This document shows positions 1 to 7,196 of a stretch of DNA of 19,868 nt, one piece after another. Each line of letters begins with the position of its first letter. Within the stretch, counting starts at the first letter, position 1. The position numbers and the translations under genes are program-made. The stretch is from an uncultured Treponema sp. (GTDB taxonomy: Bacteria > Spirochaetota > Spirochaetia > Treponematales > Treponemataceae), in NCBI GenBank assembly GCA_937877515.1, contig CALFIX010000069.1, positions 1 to 19,868 of the forward strand. The letters are read 5' to 3'. The notes below the pieces were generated by a model. The model was not told where the DNA came from, did no database searches, and saw only the letters and a list, made by a program, of their open reading frames with translations.

Positions 1-442
1 ACCAATTCGCCAAGTTCATCGCCTGCTCCGGGGAGTAGGCGATGAACTTGGACCAGACGCCGCCGGTCTGGATGGTCCGCTTGTACTCGAAGCCGGGCCA
101 ACTGTATTCGTAGAGGCAGCCGGTCGTCATCTGGGAGACGAGGAAGGTCCCCTTCTGGGGCAGGAAGAGGCCTTCGGCGAAGCCTTTTTTTGCCGCATCG
201 GGCGGGCTGATGCGGCGCACGACCTTCTTTTCGGCGACGCTGAACACGTCAAAGCCGTCGTCTTCTAGCAGGGGAAGCAGGATGGCGCTACCGTCTGGTG
301 AAAAGAGCACCTGCTTGGGCTGCCTGCCGCAGGGGTAGACTCCGATTTTTTCGACCGTCGGGGCTGCGCCGTCCGCCGCAGGGGCTGGGAGGGTGAGGAT
401 GGCCATGCCGAGGGCAAGCAGGAGGGAAAGCTTCTGTTTCAT
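1..442 (-). CDS. Secreted beta-propeller (YncE/YVTN-like) protein, 5' part, cut by window edge
   Basis: Reading the minus strand from the ATG at 442 gives 147 uninterrupted codons that run off the left edge, so only the N-terminal part is present. Residues 1-23 form a signal peptide: MKQK, a hydrophobic run, then PAPAA before DGAAP, suggesting cleavage by signal peptidase I and export. After that come beta-propeller-like strands, including VLFSPDGSAILLPLLEDDGF, VFSVAEKKVV and LVSQMTT..LYEYSWPGF, which resemble YVTN/WD40-like surface proteins. The family role (possibly a surface or periplasmic scaffold) is inferred from these motifs only. The DNA is far more GC-rich than the rest of the window. 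There is no ribosome-binding site upstream; the promoter sits so close that the mRNA may be leaderless. The gene is transcribed divergently from the tRNA pair. Confidence 0.72.
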   Translation of the reverse strand, partial: MKQKLSLLLALGMAILTLPAPAADGAAPTVEKIGVYPCGRQPKQVLFSPDGSAILLPLLEDDGFDVFSVAEKKVVRRISPPDAAKKGFAEGLFLPQKGTFLVSQMTTGCLYEYSWPGFEYKRTIQTGGVWSKFIAYSPEQAMNLANW

Positions 443-448
443 GCGGAC

Positions 449-477
449 AGTATAGCATGGAACACGGATGCTGGAAA
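449..477 (-). promoter_or_regulatory. Sigma70-type promoter of the secreted beta-propeller gene
   Basis: On the minus strand, TTTCCA (477-472, four of six matches to TTGACA) is separated by 17 bases from TATACT (454-449, five of six matches to TATAAT). Only six bases lie between the -10 box and the ATG at 442, so transcription would begin at or within a base of the start codon. Prediction from sequence only. Confidence 0.45.
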
Positions 478-542
478 GAGTGCCTGGCGTCAGCGTCGGG
501 CCGGCGTTTTCCAGTTTTTTGTTTTTTTGGCTTCTCTGGCAC

Positions 543-571
543 TTGACCCTTTTTGCTGTTTACTATATATT
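543..571 (+). promoter_or_regulatory. Sigma70-type promoter of the tRNA-Thr/tRNA-Tyr transcript
   Basis: TTGACC (543-548) and TATATT (566-571) are separated by exactly 17 bases, and the first tRNA begins 14 bases after the -10 box. The DNA turns AT-rich here, in contrast to the GC-rich sequence to the left. Confidence 0.7.
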
Positions 572-584
572 TATTCCATCGCAA

Positions 585-657
585 GCCGCTATAGCTCAGT
601 TGGTAGAGCACGTGATTTGTAATCTCGGGGTCCAAGGTTCGAGTCCCTGTGGCGGCT
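585..657 (+). tRNA. tRNA-Thr, anticodon TGT
   Basis: A 73-base cloverleaf can be folded by hand. The acceptor stem is 585-591 with 650-656 (one T-G wobble), the discriminator is T657, the D stem GCTC/GAGC is perfect, and the anticodon TGT is at 618-620 in the loop TTTGTAA. The T loop is TTCGAGT. It reads ACA (and probably other ACN) threonine codons. Two non-Watson-Crick pairs are visible: T29-T41 in the anticodon stem and A51-C63 in the T stem. The 3' CCA is not encoded, so a CCA-adding enzyme must complete it. It is the first gene of a two-tRNA transcript. Confidence 0.9.
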
Positions 658-677
658 TTCTCTTTTTTTTAGAGAAT

Positions 678-759
678 GGGGAGTTTCCCGAGTGGTCAAA
701 GGGGGCAGACTGTAAATCTGTTGGCTCGTCCTTCGTAGGTCCGAATCCTACACTCCCCA
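678..759 (+). tRNA. tRNA-Tyr, anticodon GTA
   Basis: An 82-base class II tRNA. The acceptor stem GGGGAGT (678-684) pairs with ACTCCCC (752-758), and the discriminator is A759. The anticodon GTA is at 712-714 in the loop CTGTAAA. A long variable arm lies between the anticodon and T arms, as expected for bacterial tRNA-Tyr. The 3' CCA is not encoded. The gene lies 20 bases after tRNA-Thr and directly before an intrinsic terminator. Confidence 0.95.
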
Positions 760-765
760 CAGGTG

Positions 766-795
766 GCGTCAGTCAAAAGATTGACGCTTTTTTTA
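766..795 (+). terminator. Rho-independent terminator after the tRNA pair
   Basis: GCGTCA (766-771) pairs with TGACGC (782-787) over a 10-base loop and is followed directly by seven T residues (788-794). It ends the tRNA transcript about 35 bases before the next promoter. Confidence 0.8.
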
Positions 796-829
796 TACCC
801 TCAATGTAGATATTAAATCTGTCTTGCTG

Positions 830-835
830 TATAAT
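830..835 (+). promoter_or_regulatory. Candidate -10 box of the MBL-mltG-dnaG-rpoD operon
   Basis: A perfect TATAAT lies 34 bases before the GTG start at 870. No good -35 box sits at 16-18 bases upstream, so the promoter is either weak, activator-dependent or recognised mostly through the -10 element. Transcription would begin near base 842. Confidence 0.45.
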
Positions 836-869
836 TCAAAATATAGTTTTTTAAAAAATTGGGGGAAAG

Positions 870-1814
870 GTGAAAGTTCATTTTTGGGGAGTAAGAGGCT
901 CTATTCCGACTCCACTTACACCAGAACAGGTGCAGGCAAAAATAACGGCATGTGTAGAGCGTATTACACCTAAAGATTTAGAAAGCGAAGACTCTAGAAT
1001 GAAATTCCTAGCTTCCTTACCTCCATGGATTTATGGCACAATAGGAGGAAATTCTCCTTGTGTTCAGCTTACAGCAGACAATGGCTCAACTTTTTTATTA
1101 GATGCCGGTACAGGTTTAAGGGCTTTCTCAAAACAAAATCTTCATTCTGAAAATAAACATTACCATCTTTTCTTTTCGCATTTTCACTGGGATCATATTC
1201 AAGGTCTTCCTTTTTTTGAACAGGCCTTTGACGCAAGGACACGAATTGATGTTTATTCAACTTTTCCAGCGGCAGAAAAAATTCTTTCAGAACAAAGCAG
1301 GCGTCCTTACTTTCCAAAAAGCGGTTCCTGGGACTCCATGAAAAATCAGTTTCACTTTCACTTAATAAAGGAAGGTGAACCTTTTTACTTAAATGATGTT
1401 TTAATTCAGTGTCACAAAATGAAGCACCCCGGGAACAGTTATTCGTGGTCATTTACTGAAAACGGGAAAAAATTTATTTATTCAACGGATGTAGAATTGC
1501 AGTCAAGTGATTTTGACAAGTCCATACCTCAGAATCATTTTTTTGCAGATGCAGATGTTTTAGTATTAGACAGCCAGTATACAGTTGCGGAAAGTCTTCA
1601 AAAAGAAAACTGGGGGCACAGTACGTTTTGCTATGCCATAGACTTTGCAGAGCTGTGGAATGTAAAGAAAATGTATCTATTTCATCATGAACCAACTTAT
1701 GACGATAAAAAAATACATTACATTCTTCAATCTGGTAAAACTTATGAAGATTATAAAACTCATTGCAATGTAGAACTTTACTTGGCGCAGGAAGGACAGG
1801 AATTTACAGTATGA
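870..1814 (+). CDS. Metallo-beta-lactamase-fold hydrolase
   Basis: A 314-residue cytoplasmic protein of the RNase Z/PhnP-like branch of the metallo-beta-lactamase superfamily. It opens with the diagnostic MKVHFWGVRGSIPTP block. The zinc-binding signature is HFHWDH (H104, H106, D108, H109), with further probable metal ligands H186 (KHPG), D207 (STDVE) and H272 or H273 (FHHEP). These residues support a hydrolase acting on phosphodiesters or similar bonds; the substrate cannot be told from the sequence, and cyclic nucleotides or nucleic acids are both possible. The start is GTG, chosen because the conserved block begins there and a G-rich Shine-Dalgarno sequence (GGGGG at 861-865) lies just upstream. 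The stop overlaps the start of mltG by four bases (ATGA), implying translational coupling. It is the first gene of the operon that continues to rpoD. Confidence 0.85.
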   Translation: MKVHFWGVRGSIPTPLTPEQVQAKITACVERITPKDLESEDSRMKFLASLPPWIYGTIGGNSPCVQLTADNGSTFLLDAGTGLRAFSKQNLHSENKHYHLFFSHFHWDHIQGLPFFEQAFDARTRIDVYSTFPAAEKILSEQSRRPYFPKSGSWDSMKNQFHFHLIKEGEPFYLNDVLIQCHKMKHPGNSYSWSFTENGKKFIYSTDVELQSSDFDKSIPQNHFFADADVLVLDSQYTVAESLQKENWGHSTFCYAIDFAELWNVKKMYLFHHEPTYDDKKIHYILQSGKTYEDYKTHCNVELYLAQEGQEFTV

Positions 1815-2887
1815 AAAAAGAGCAAAATAAAAAAACAAATATATTTTTGGTTATTTTTTTATGGATTCTGGCCGTTATTGCAGTATTAGCAGTTTGTGCT
1901 TTTTCAGTTACCGGTTTTATTCTTTCTCCTGTTTCTGGAGAAGAAAATGTAATTATTGAAAAAGTAAAAGTTTCAGAAGGTTCAACTATGAGAAAAGTTA
2001 GTAATGAACTTTATGAAAAAGGTTTGATTAAATCTTCCGGAGCTCTTTACTTTGCAGCCCGCTTTAGCATTTTTAATTCTAAAGGTGAAAATTTCAGCTT
2101 AAAGAGTGGCGTTTATACTGTAAAAAGTTCTATGAGCTTAAAAGAAATTTATAATCTTCTGCAGTCGGGTGAACAGGAATATATTAGTGTTAGTATTCCA
2201 GAAGGGCTTACCATGAAAAAAATTGCCCGGCTTTTAGAAGAAAATTCTGTTTGCAGTGCAGAAGATTTTTTAGAGGCCTGCTGCTCAATGGAATTGCTTA
2301 ATGAATATTCTGTTCCTGCAGAAAACTTAGAAGGTTTTCTTTTTCCCGACACTTATTTTTTTACGCCGAATATGGAAGGAGAAGCTGTTGTAAGACTTCT
2401 GTGCAATACATTTTTTAAAAGATTGGAAAGCCTGGATTTAGATTTGTCAGCTTTTACTGCAAAAGAACTTTATGAAAAAGTAACGCTTGCTTCCATAGTC
2501 GAAAGGGAGTACCGAGTAGAAAGTGAAGCGCCTTTAATTGCAAGCGTTTTTACAAACAGAATAAATCAGGGAATTGGCCTTTATTCCTGTGCAACTATTG
2601 AATACATAATTACAGAAATTCAGGGAAGGCCTCATCCTGATAGAATTACCTATGATGATTTAAAAATTAACAGTCCATATAACACATACAAGTGGGCAGG
2701 TCTTACTCCGGGTCCTATTTCTAATCCTGGTCTGATTGCCTTAAAAGCTGCATTTTTTCCTGCAAACACAAATTATTACTTTTTTGTCCTTACAGACCCT
2801 GCGAAGGGAAGTCATACTTTTAGCACTAATTTTGATCAGCATAAGGCTGCAGAAAATCTAAACTACGTCAGCAAGAAGGCTTATTAA
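1811..2887 (+). CDS. mltG: Endolytic murein transglycosylase MltG (YceG family)
   Basis: A 358-residue inner-membrane protein that cleaves nascent peptidoglycan strands internally, setting glycan length. A short basic N-terminus is followed by one membrane segment (about residues 10-33), then a LysM-like module (about 45-120) and the YceG catalytic domain. The catalytic glutamate is E231 in the block LASIVERE, matching the conserved IVE.E motif of the family. The later blocks SPYNTYKWAGLTPGPISNPG and HTFSTNFDQH are also diagnostic. I chose the ATG at 1811, which overlaps the upstream stop by four bases and places the basic/membrane N-terminus correctly; an upstream in-frame ATG at 1763 lies well inside the preceding gene. 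The stop abuts the dnaG start with no gap. Confidence 0.93.
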   Translation: MKKEQNKKTNIFLVIFLWILAVIAVLAVCAFSVTGFILSPVSGEENVIIEKVKVSEGSTMRKVSNELYEKGLIKSSGALYFAARFSIFNSKGENFSLKSGVYTVKSSMSLKEIYNLLQSGEQEYISVSIPEGLTMKKIARLLEENSVCSAEDFLEACCSMELLNEYSVPAENLEGFLFPDTYFFTPNMEGEAVVRLLCNTFFKRLESLDLDLSAFTAKELYEKVTLASIVEREYRVESEAPLIASVFTNRINQGIGLYSCATIEYIITEIQGRPHPDRITYDDLKINSPYNTYKWAGLTPGPISNPGLIALKAAFFPANTNYYFFVLTDPAKGSHTFSTNFDQHKAAENLNYVSKKAY

Positions 2888-4708
2888 ATGTCATCAGGTT
2901 TTATAGCCCAGGAATCCATAGATGAAGTCAACTCAAGAACAGACATAGTTCGCTTAATCGGTGAATACGTGCCTCTTACCCAACGCGGTAATGACTGGTG
3001 GGGGTGCTGTCCTTTTCATAACGAGAAGACACCTTCTTTTAGCGTTTCTCCAGATAAAAAATTTTTTTATTGCTTCGGATGCCATAAATCAGGAACGGCA
3101 TTTAACTTTATCATGGAGATGGAAAAATTAAGCTATCCTGAAGCAATAGAAAACCTTGCAAAAAGGGCAGGGGTAACCTTGTCTTACACAAATTCTTCTT
3201 CTCAAAATTCTCAAAAAGAAGATCCTGTTGCAAAGAAAAAACAAGAGTACATAGAGCTTTATAACAGAACTGCAACAACTTTTCACTATATGCTCATGGA
3301 AACTGAGGCTGGAAAATTTGCTCTGGACTACATAACATCAAGAGGAATTACAAAAGAAACCCTAGAAAAATTTAAAATAGGTTACTCCCCGCAGGATAAA
3401 AAATGGCTATACAATTTTTTGCTCAAAAAAAATTATAGTCCGGATTTTTTAAAAGACTCGGGACTCTTTAGTAAAAATTATGCTGAGTTTGCTTTTTTTA
3501 GCGACAGACTCATGTTTCCTATTTTTGACAGGAAGGGCGATGTCGTTGCTATGGGAGGACGCTTTTTAAGGGGAAACAAAGATAAGAGCCCGAAATATTT
3601 AAACTCTGGAGATTTGCTCTGGTATAAAAAGGGGTTAACGCTATATGCATTTAATTTTGCCAGGCAGTCAATTCGTGAAAATAAAAAAGTAATTTTTTGC
3701 GAAGGTTATATGGACTGTATAGCTTACCATCAGTGTGGAATAAATTATGCAGTTGCACCTTTAGGAACAGCTCTTACGGAAGATCAGGTAAAATTAATAA
3801 AGCCTTTTGTTGAAGAAGTTTATCTTTCATTTGATTCTGATGGAGCGGGACAAAATGCAACTAAAAAAGCTATTTTAATGTGTCGCAGACAAAATATCAC
3901 CGTAAAAGTAATCCGGCTTCACGGCGGAAAAGATCCTGCTGAAATTATGCTAAATTTTGGAAAAGAATCATTGACAAACGAAGTAAATAGTGCTATTTTA
4001 GATAGCGATTATTTGTTATCTAAACTGCTCGAGGTGTATCCAAAAGAAAGCCCTGAGGGTAAGGCAAAAGCTTCAAAGGCTTTTTTTGCATATATAGATT
4101 CGTTGCAGTCGGATGTACAAAAAGACGCATGTATTGACCAGTTGTGTCAAACATACGATATAGATCCGGAGGCGGCCAGAAAAGATTATAACAATCGGGA
4201 TCAGCTTTCACAGCGTATAAACAGGACGGTGAAACAGCCTCGTGGACAAGAAGAGCAGCAGAAACAGGTAAAAATAAGACCGACAGCAGAGCTGCGTGCC
4301 GTATTAACGGCAGTAACCGATGATGTAAGTATCTTCCAAAAAATGCGTTCTGAAATCTCCGAAGAAGATCTTGAAGACCCCTTGGCAAAGAAAATGTTCA
4401 CCCTTTTAAAAGAGTGTGAGGAAGGTGGCAGTTTTTCTTATAGCAATATATTAACAAGGTGCGAGGGAGATGCTCTTAAAGATTTGATTATTCAGTCTTC
4501 ATTAGAGTATTCAAACCATGTAGAACAGTCTGCATCTGACAGTATAATGCTTATAAAGAGAAATGTTCTTGAAAGAAAGAGGGCAGAAATAGTTGCTCGC
4601 TTACGTAAAATTGAACAAAGTTCTTTATCTGAAGATAAAATGCAGCTTTCTAAACTTCTGATGCAAAAGATGGACATAGACAAGCAAATAGCTTTATTAA
4701 AAGGATAA
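2888..4708 (+). CDS. dnaG: DNA primase DnaG
   Basis: A 606-residue primase that makes RNA primers for chromosome replication, working with the replicative helicase. The N-terminal zinc-binding CHC2 domain carries C41, H44, C62 and C65 with the usual spacing (CPFH ... CFGC). The core Toprim fold shows the glutamate of FCEGYMD (E272) and the DSDGAG motif (D316, D318) that binds metal for catalysis. The C-terminal part (about residues 450-606) is less conserved and is expected to contact the DnaB helicase. The start ATG follows the mltG stop directly, with AAGAAGG upstream at 2873-2879 inside mltG as ribosome-binding site. The next gene, rpoD, begins after 3 bases. This is the macromolecular-synthesis pairing dnaG-rpoD, here without rpsU. 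Confidence 0.97.
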   Translation: MSSGFIAQESIDEVNSRTDIVRLIGEYVPLTQRGNDWWGCCPFHNEKTPSFSVSPDKKFFYCFGCHKSGTAFNFIMEMEKLSYPEAIENLAKRAGVTLSYTNSSSQNSQKEDPVAKKKQEYIELYNRTATTFHYMLMETEAGKFALDYITSRGITKETLEKFKIGYSPQDKKWLYNFLLKKNYSPDFLKDSGLFSKNYAEFAFFSDRLMFPIFDRKGDVVAMGGRFLRGNKDKSPKYLNSGDLLWYKKGLTLYAFNFARQSIRENKKVIFCEGYMDCIAYHQCGINYAVAPLGTALTEDQVKLIKPFVEEVYLSFDSDGAGQNATKKAILMCRRQNITVKVIRLHGGKDPAEIMLNFGKESLTNEVNSAILDSDYLLSKLLEVYPKESPEGKAKASKAFFAYIDSLQSDVQKDACIDQLCQTYDIDPEAARKDYNNRDQLSQRINRTVKQPRGQEEQQKQVKIRPTAELRAVLTAVTDDVSIFQKMRSEISEEDLEDPLAKKMFTLLKECEEGGSFSYSNILTRCEGDALKDLIIQSSLEYSNHVEQSASDSIMLIKRNVLERKRAEIVARLRKIEQSSLSEDKMQLSKLLMQKMDIDKQIALLKG

Positions 4709-4711
4709 ATA

Positions 4712-7075
4712 ATGGCTCAGTCATCCAAGAAGTCAACATCTAGTAAAAAAGTTTCAGGTGCAGAAAAAAAAGCCGCATCTGGTAAAAGTGAAAAGCAAAA
4801 AAAATCAGCTGAAAAAACTGCGGCTGTAAAAAAAGAAACAAAAAAAGTTTCTTCCGTTAAGGTTTCAGCTTCAAAAACAAAGACAAGTTCTTCAAAAGCT
4901 TCACAGACAAAAACAGCTTCAAAGGCTTCTAGTTCTAAAGCTTCTAAAGCTAAAGTTGTCATAAAAAAAGCTAAGGCTGAAGCTCCTAAAATTACTGAAA
5001 AAACTAAAAAAACTGCATCTGGTGCAAAGACAGCTGCTGCATCTAAAACTATTGCAGCAAAGACTAGTTCAAAAGCATCGCTAGCAAAAAATTCTGCTTC
5101 AAAAACAACTCCTAAAAAAGTTATGGTTTCTAAAGCTGAATCTGAAAAAAAAGAAAAGAAGGTTTCTCCTAAAAAAGCAAAAGAGATACCTGCAGTAAAT
5201 AAAAAGGAAGAAGTAAATATTGTAGCCAGTAACGATACAGAATCTTTAATTTTAGATGAAGCTTCTGACGATGATGCTCAGGAAGAAGCCCTTTCTCCGG
5301 AAGTTCAAAAGCTTTTAGAGTATGCTCAGGCAAAACAGGTTATTTCTTGGGACGAAATGACAGAAATTTTGCCTCCAGATTTTGTAAATTCTTCTAAAAT
5401 GGAAGAAGTTTTACAGCTTTTAACAAAGAATAATGTTCAAGTCATGGAAGAAACCGAAAGTGACGCTGATGATCTTTTAGACTCTGAAGATGATGTAGAT
5501 GACGAGCCTTTAGAAATGGACGATGAAGAGCTTCCTACAGAAGAAAAAGTTGAAGAGCTTGGAAAACGTCGCCTTATGGGAAATGATAAAGAATCTAGTG
5601 TTGACGATCCCATAAGACTTTATCTTAGAGAAATTGGTAAGGAAAATCTTTTAACGGCAGAACAGGAAGTGGAACTTTCTAAACGGATGGAAGACGGGCA
5701 GAACATTATAAAAAATGTTATAAAGAATTCTGGAATGATGATACCAGAGTTTTATGCCGTTGCCCACAAAGCTTTTACTAGAATTGATTTACACGAGCCC
5801 GGGAAAGCTAGAAAAGAAATCAATGAAGAAATGGCAGAGAAAAGGCGCCTTAAAACCTGCTATGGAGAATATTTAAAACCTATTCTTCCGGAAATGAAGC
5901 AGTACATGGCATTAAAAAAGCAGCTTAACGAAAATGACCAGACTCTTGCTATTTTTCAGGATGAGCAGATTGTAGAGCTAAGAAAGACTATTGTTCCTGC
6001 CTTACAGGAAATTGACATTCAGACAGAGGAAATCGAAAAATTTAGTAATAAATTTATCGAAGCTTCCCATAAGATTGAAGAATATCACAATAAACAAGAA
6101 AAGCGCATGAAGAAGCTTCGTGTTGCAGATGCTGTCGGACTCCGTTCTATCGGTAGACGCCTTGCAATTCATACTGAATGTGTAAAGCTGGAAAGAGAAC
6201 TCGGCATGACTGCTGACGAAATAAGAACCGACTATACTGACATTCAGAAGATTGAGCGTAAGCTTAGAGATTTAGAATATGATTTTGAGAATTCAGTTGA
6301 TGAAATTCTTGAAATGAAAAAAGAAATTGAACGCGGCCGCATTATGATGGAACTTGCAAAGAACCGTCTCATAAATGCTAATCTTCGTCTTGTTGTTTCT
6401 ATTGCTAAAAAATATACCAATCGTGGTTTGCAGCTTTTTGACCTCATCCAGGAAGGAAATATTGGTCTTATAAAAGCTGTAGAAAAATTTGAATACCGCA
6501 AGGGATATAAATTTTCTACCTATGCAACATGGTGGATTCGACAGGCTATTACGCGTTCTATCTCTGATCAAGCCCGTACAATCCGTGTACCTGTTCACAT
6601 GATTGAACAGATTAATAAAGTTGTACGCGAAAGTCGTCAGCTTGTTCAAAAACTCGGAAGAGAACCGACTGATGAAGAGATTGCAGCACAACTTTCTTGG
6701 CCTGTAAGCAGGGTAAAGCAGGTAAAGAGTGTTGCGCGAGAACCAATCAGTCTAGAAACTCCTATTGGAGAAGAGGAAGACAGCTCTTTAGGAGACTTTA
6801 TCGAGGACAAGGAAGTAGAAAATCCTGCAAATCAGACTGCATATACACTTTTACAGGAGCAATTGCGTTCAATTTTGAGCACGCTGCCGCCTAGGGAACA
6901 GGAAGTTCTTAAGATGCGCTTTGGCTTAGATGACGGGTATTCCCTTACATTGGAAGAGGTTGGCCTTTACTTTGATGTTACACGTGAACGTATACGCCAG
7001 ATAGAGGCTAAAGCTTTAAGACGTTTGCGTCACCCAAGACGTGCCTCAGGCCTAAGAGATTATATTGATACCTGA
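4712..7075 (+). CDS. rpoD: RNA polymerase primary sigma factor RpoD with a long Lys/Ser/Ala-rich N-terminal extension
   Basis: A 787-residue housekeeping sigma-70 factor that directs RNA polymerase to promoters. Residues 1 to about 165 are low-complexity: by count 47 lysines in the first 160 residues, much Ser/Ala/Thr and no Arg, His, Cys, Asp or aromatic residue. A region 1.1-like segment follows (about 195-245), then a strongly acidic linker (about 247-283). Region 1.2 begins near residue 298 (DDPIRLYLREIGKENLL) and a non-conserved helical insert runs to about 545. Region 2 begins near 551 (NANLRLVVSIAKKYTNRG, FSTYATWWIRQAI), followed by region 3. Region 4 begins near 724 (LPPREQEVLKMRFGL, VTRERIRQIEAKALRRLR). 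The conserved parts are complete. The start ATG has AAAAGGAT just upstream and lies 3 bases after dnaG; no better internal start is evident. A terminator follows the stop. Confidence 0.96.
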   Translation: MAQSSKKSTSSKKVSGAEKKAASGKSEKQKKSAEKTAAVKKETKKVSSVKVSASKTKTSSSKASQTKTASKASSSKASKAKVVIKKAKAEAPKITEKTKKTASGAKTAAASKTIAAKTSSKASLAKNSASKTTPKKVMVSKAESEKKEKKVSPKKAKEIPAVNKKEEVNIVASNDTESLILDEASDDDAQEEALSPEVQKLLEYAQAKQVISWDEMTEILPPDFVNSSKMEEVLQLLTKNNVQVMEETESDADDLLDSEDDVDDEPLEMDDEELPTEEKVEELGKRRLMGNDKESSVDDPIRLYLREIGKENLLTAEQEVELSKRMEDGQNIIKNVIKNSGMMIPEFYAVAHKAFTRIDLHEPGKARKEINEEMAEKRRLKTCYGEYLKPILPEMKQYMALKKQLNENDQTLAIFQDEQIVELRKTIVPALQEIDIQTEEIEKFSNKFIEASHKIEEYHNKQEKRMKKLRVADAVGLRSIGRRLAIHTECVKLERELGMTADEIRTDYTDIQKIERKLRDLEYDFENSVDEILEMKKEIERGRIMMELAKNRLINANLRLVVSIAKKYTNRGLQLFDLIQEGNIGLIKAVEKFEYRKGYKFSTYATWWIRQAITRSISDQARTIRVPVHMIEQINKVVRESRQLVQKLGREPTDEEIAAQLSWPVSRVKQVKSVAREPISLETPIGEEEDSSLGDFIEDKEVENPANQTAYTLLQEQLRSILSTLPPREQEVLKMRFGLDDGYSLTLEEVGLYFDVTRERIRQIEAKALRRLRHPRRASGLRDYIDT

Positions 7076-7083
7076 TTTTAGAA

Positions 7084-7122
7084 ACAGCTTACGAAAGTCA
7101 ACGGATTTTTGTAAGCTTTTTC
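7084..7122 (+). terminator. Rho-independent terminator after rpoD
   Basis: AGCTTAC (7086-7092) pairs with GTAAGCT (7111-7117) over an 18-base loop and runs into TTTTT (7117-7121). It closes the operon that began at 870. The long loop makes it moderate rather than strong. Confidence 0.6.
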
Positions 7123-7124
7123 TA

Positions 7125-7153
7125 TAGACACAAACATACAAATAATGTATATT
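7125..7153 (+). promoter_or_regulatory. Sigma70-type promoter of the zinc-ribbon gene
   Basis: TAGACA (7125-7130, five of six matches) and TATATT (7148-7153, four of six matches) are separated by 17 bases, starting three bases after the rpoD terminator T-tract. A second possible -10 (TAGAAT, 7161-7166) lacks a good -35. Confidence 0.5.
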
Positions 7154-7196
7154 CTTACGCTAGAATATTTTGCAAAATAAAACGAGGTTATGACCC

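Noticed and set aside
468..809. Plus-strand 113-codon open frame
   Set aside because: It runs across both tRNA genes and the terminator; it is not coding.
1763..1810. Upstream in-frame start for mltG
   Set aside because: It overlaps the hydrolase gene by 52 bases and adds residues before the basic/membrane N-terminus; the ATGA overlap start at 1811 fits better.
4717..4962. Minus-strand open frame opposite the RpoD extension
   Set aside because: It is the complement of the lysine-rich repeats and has no ribosome-binding site or domain.
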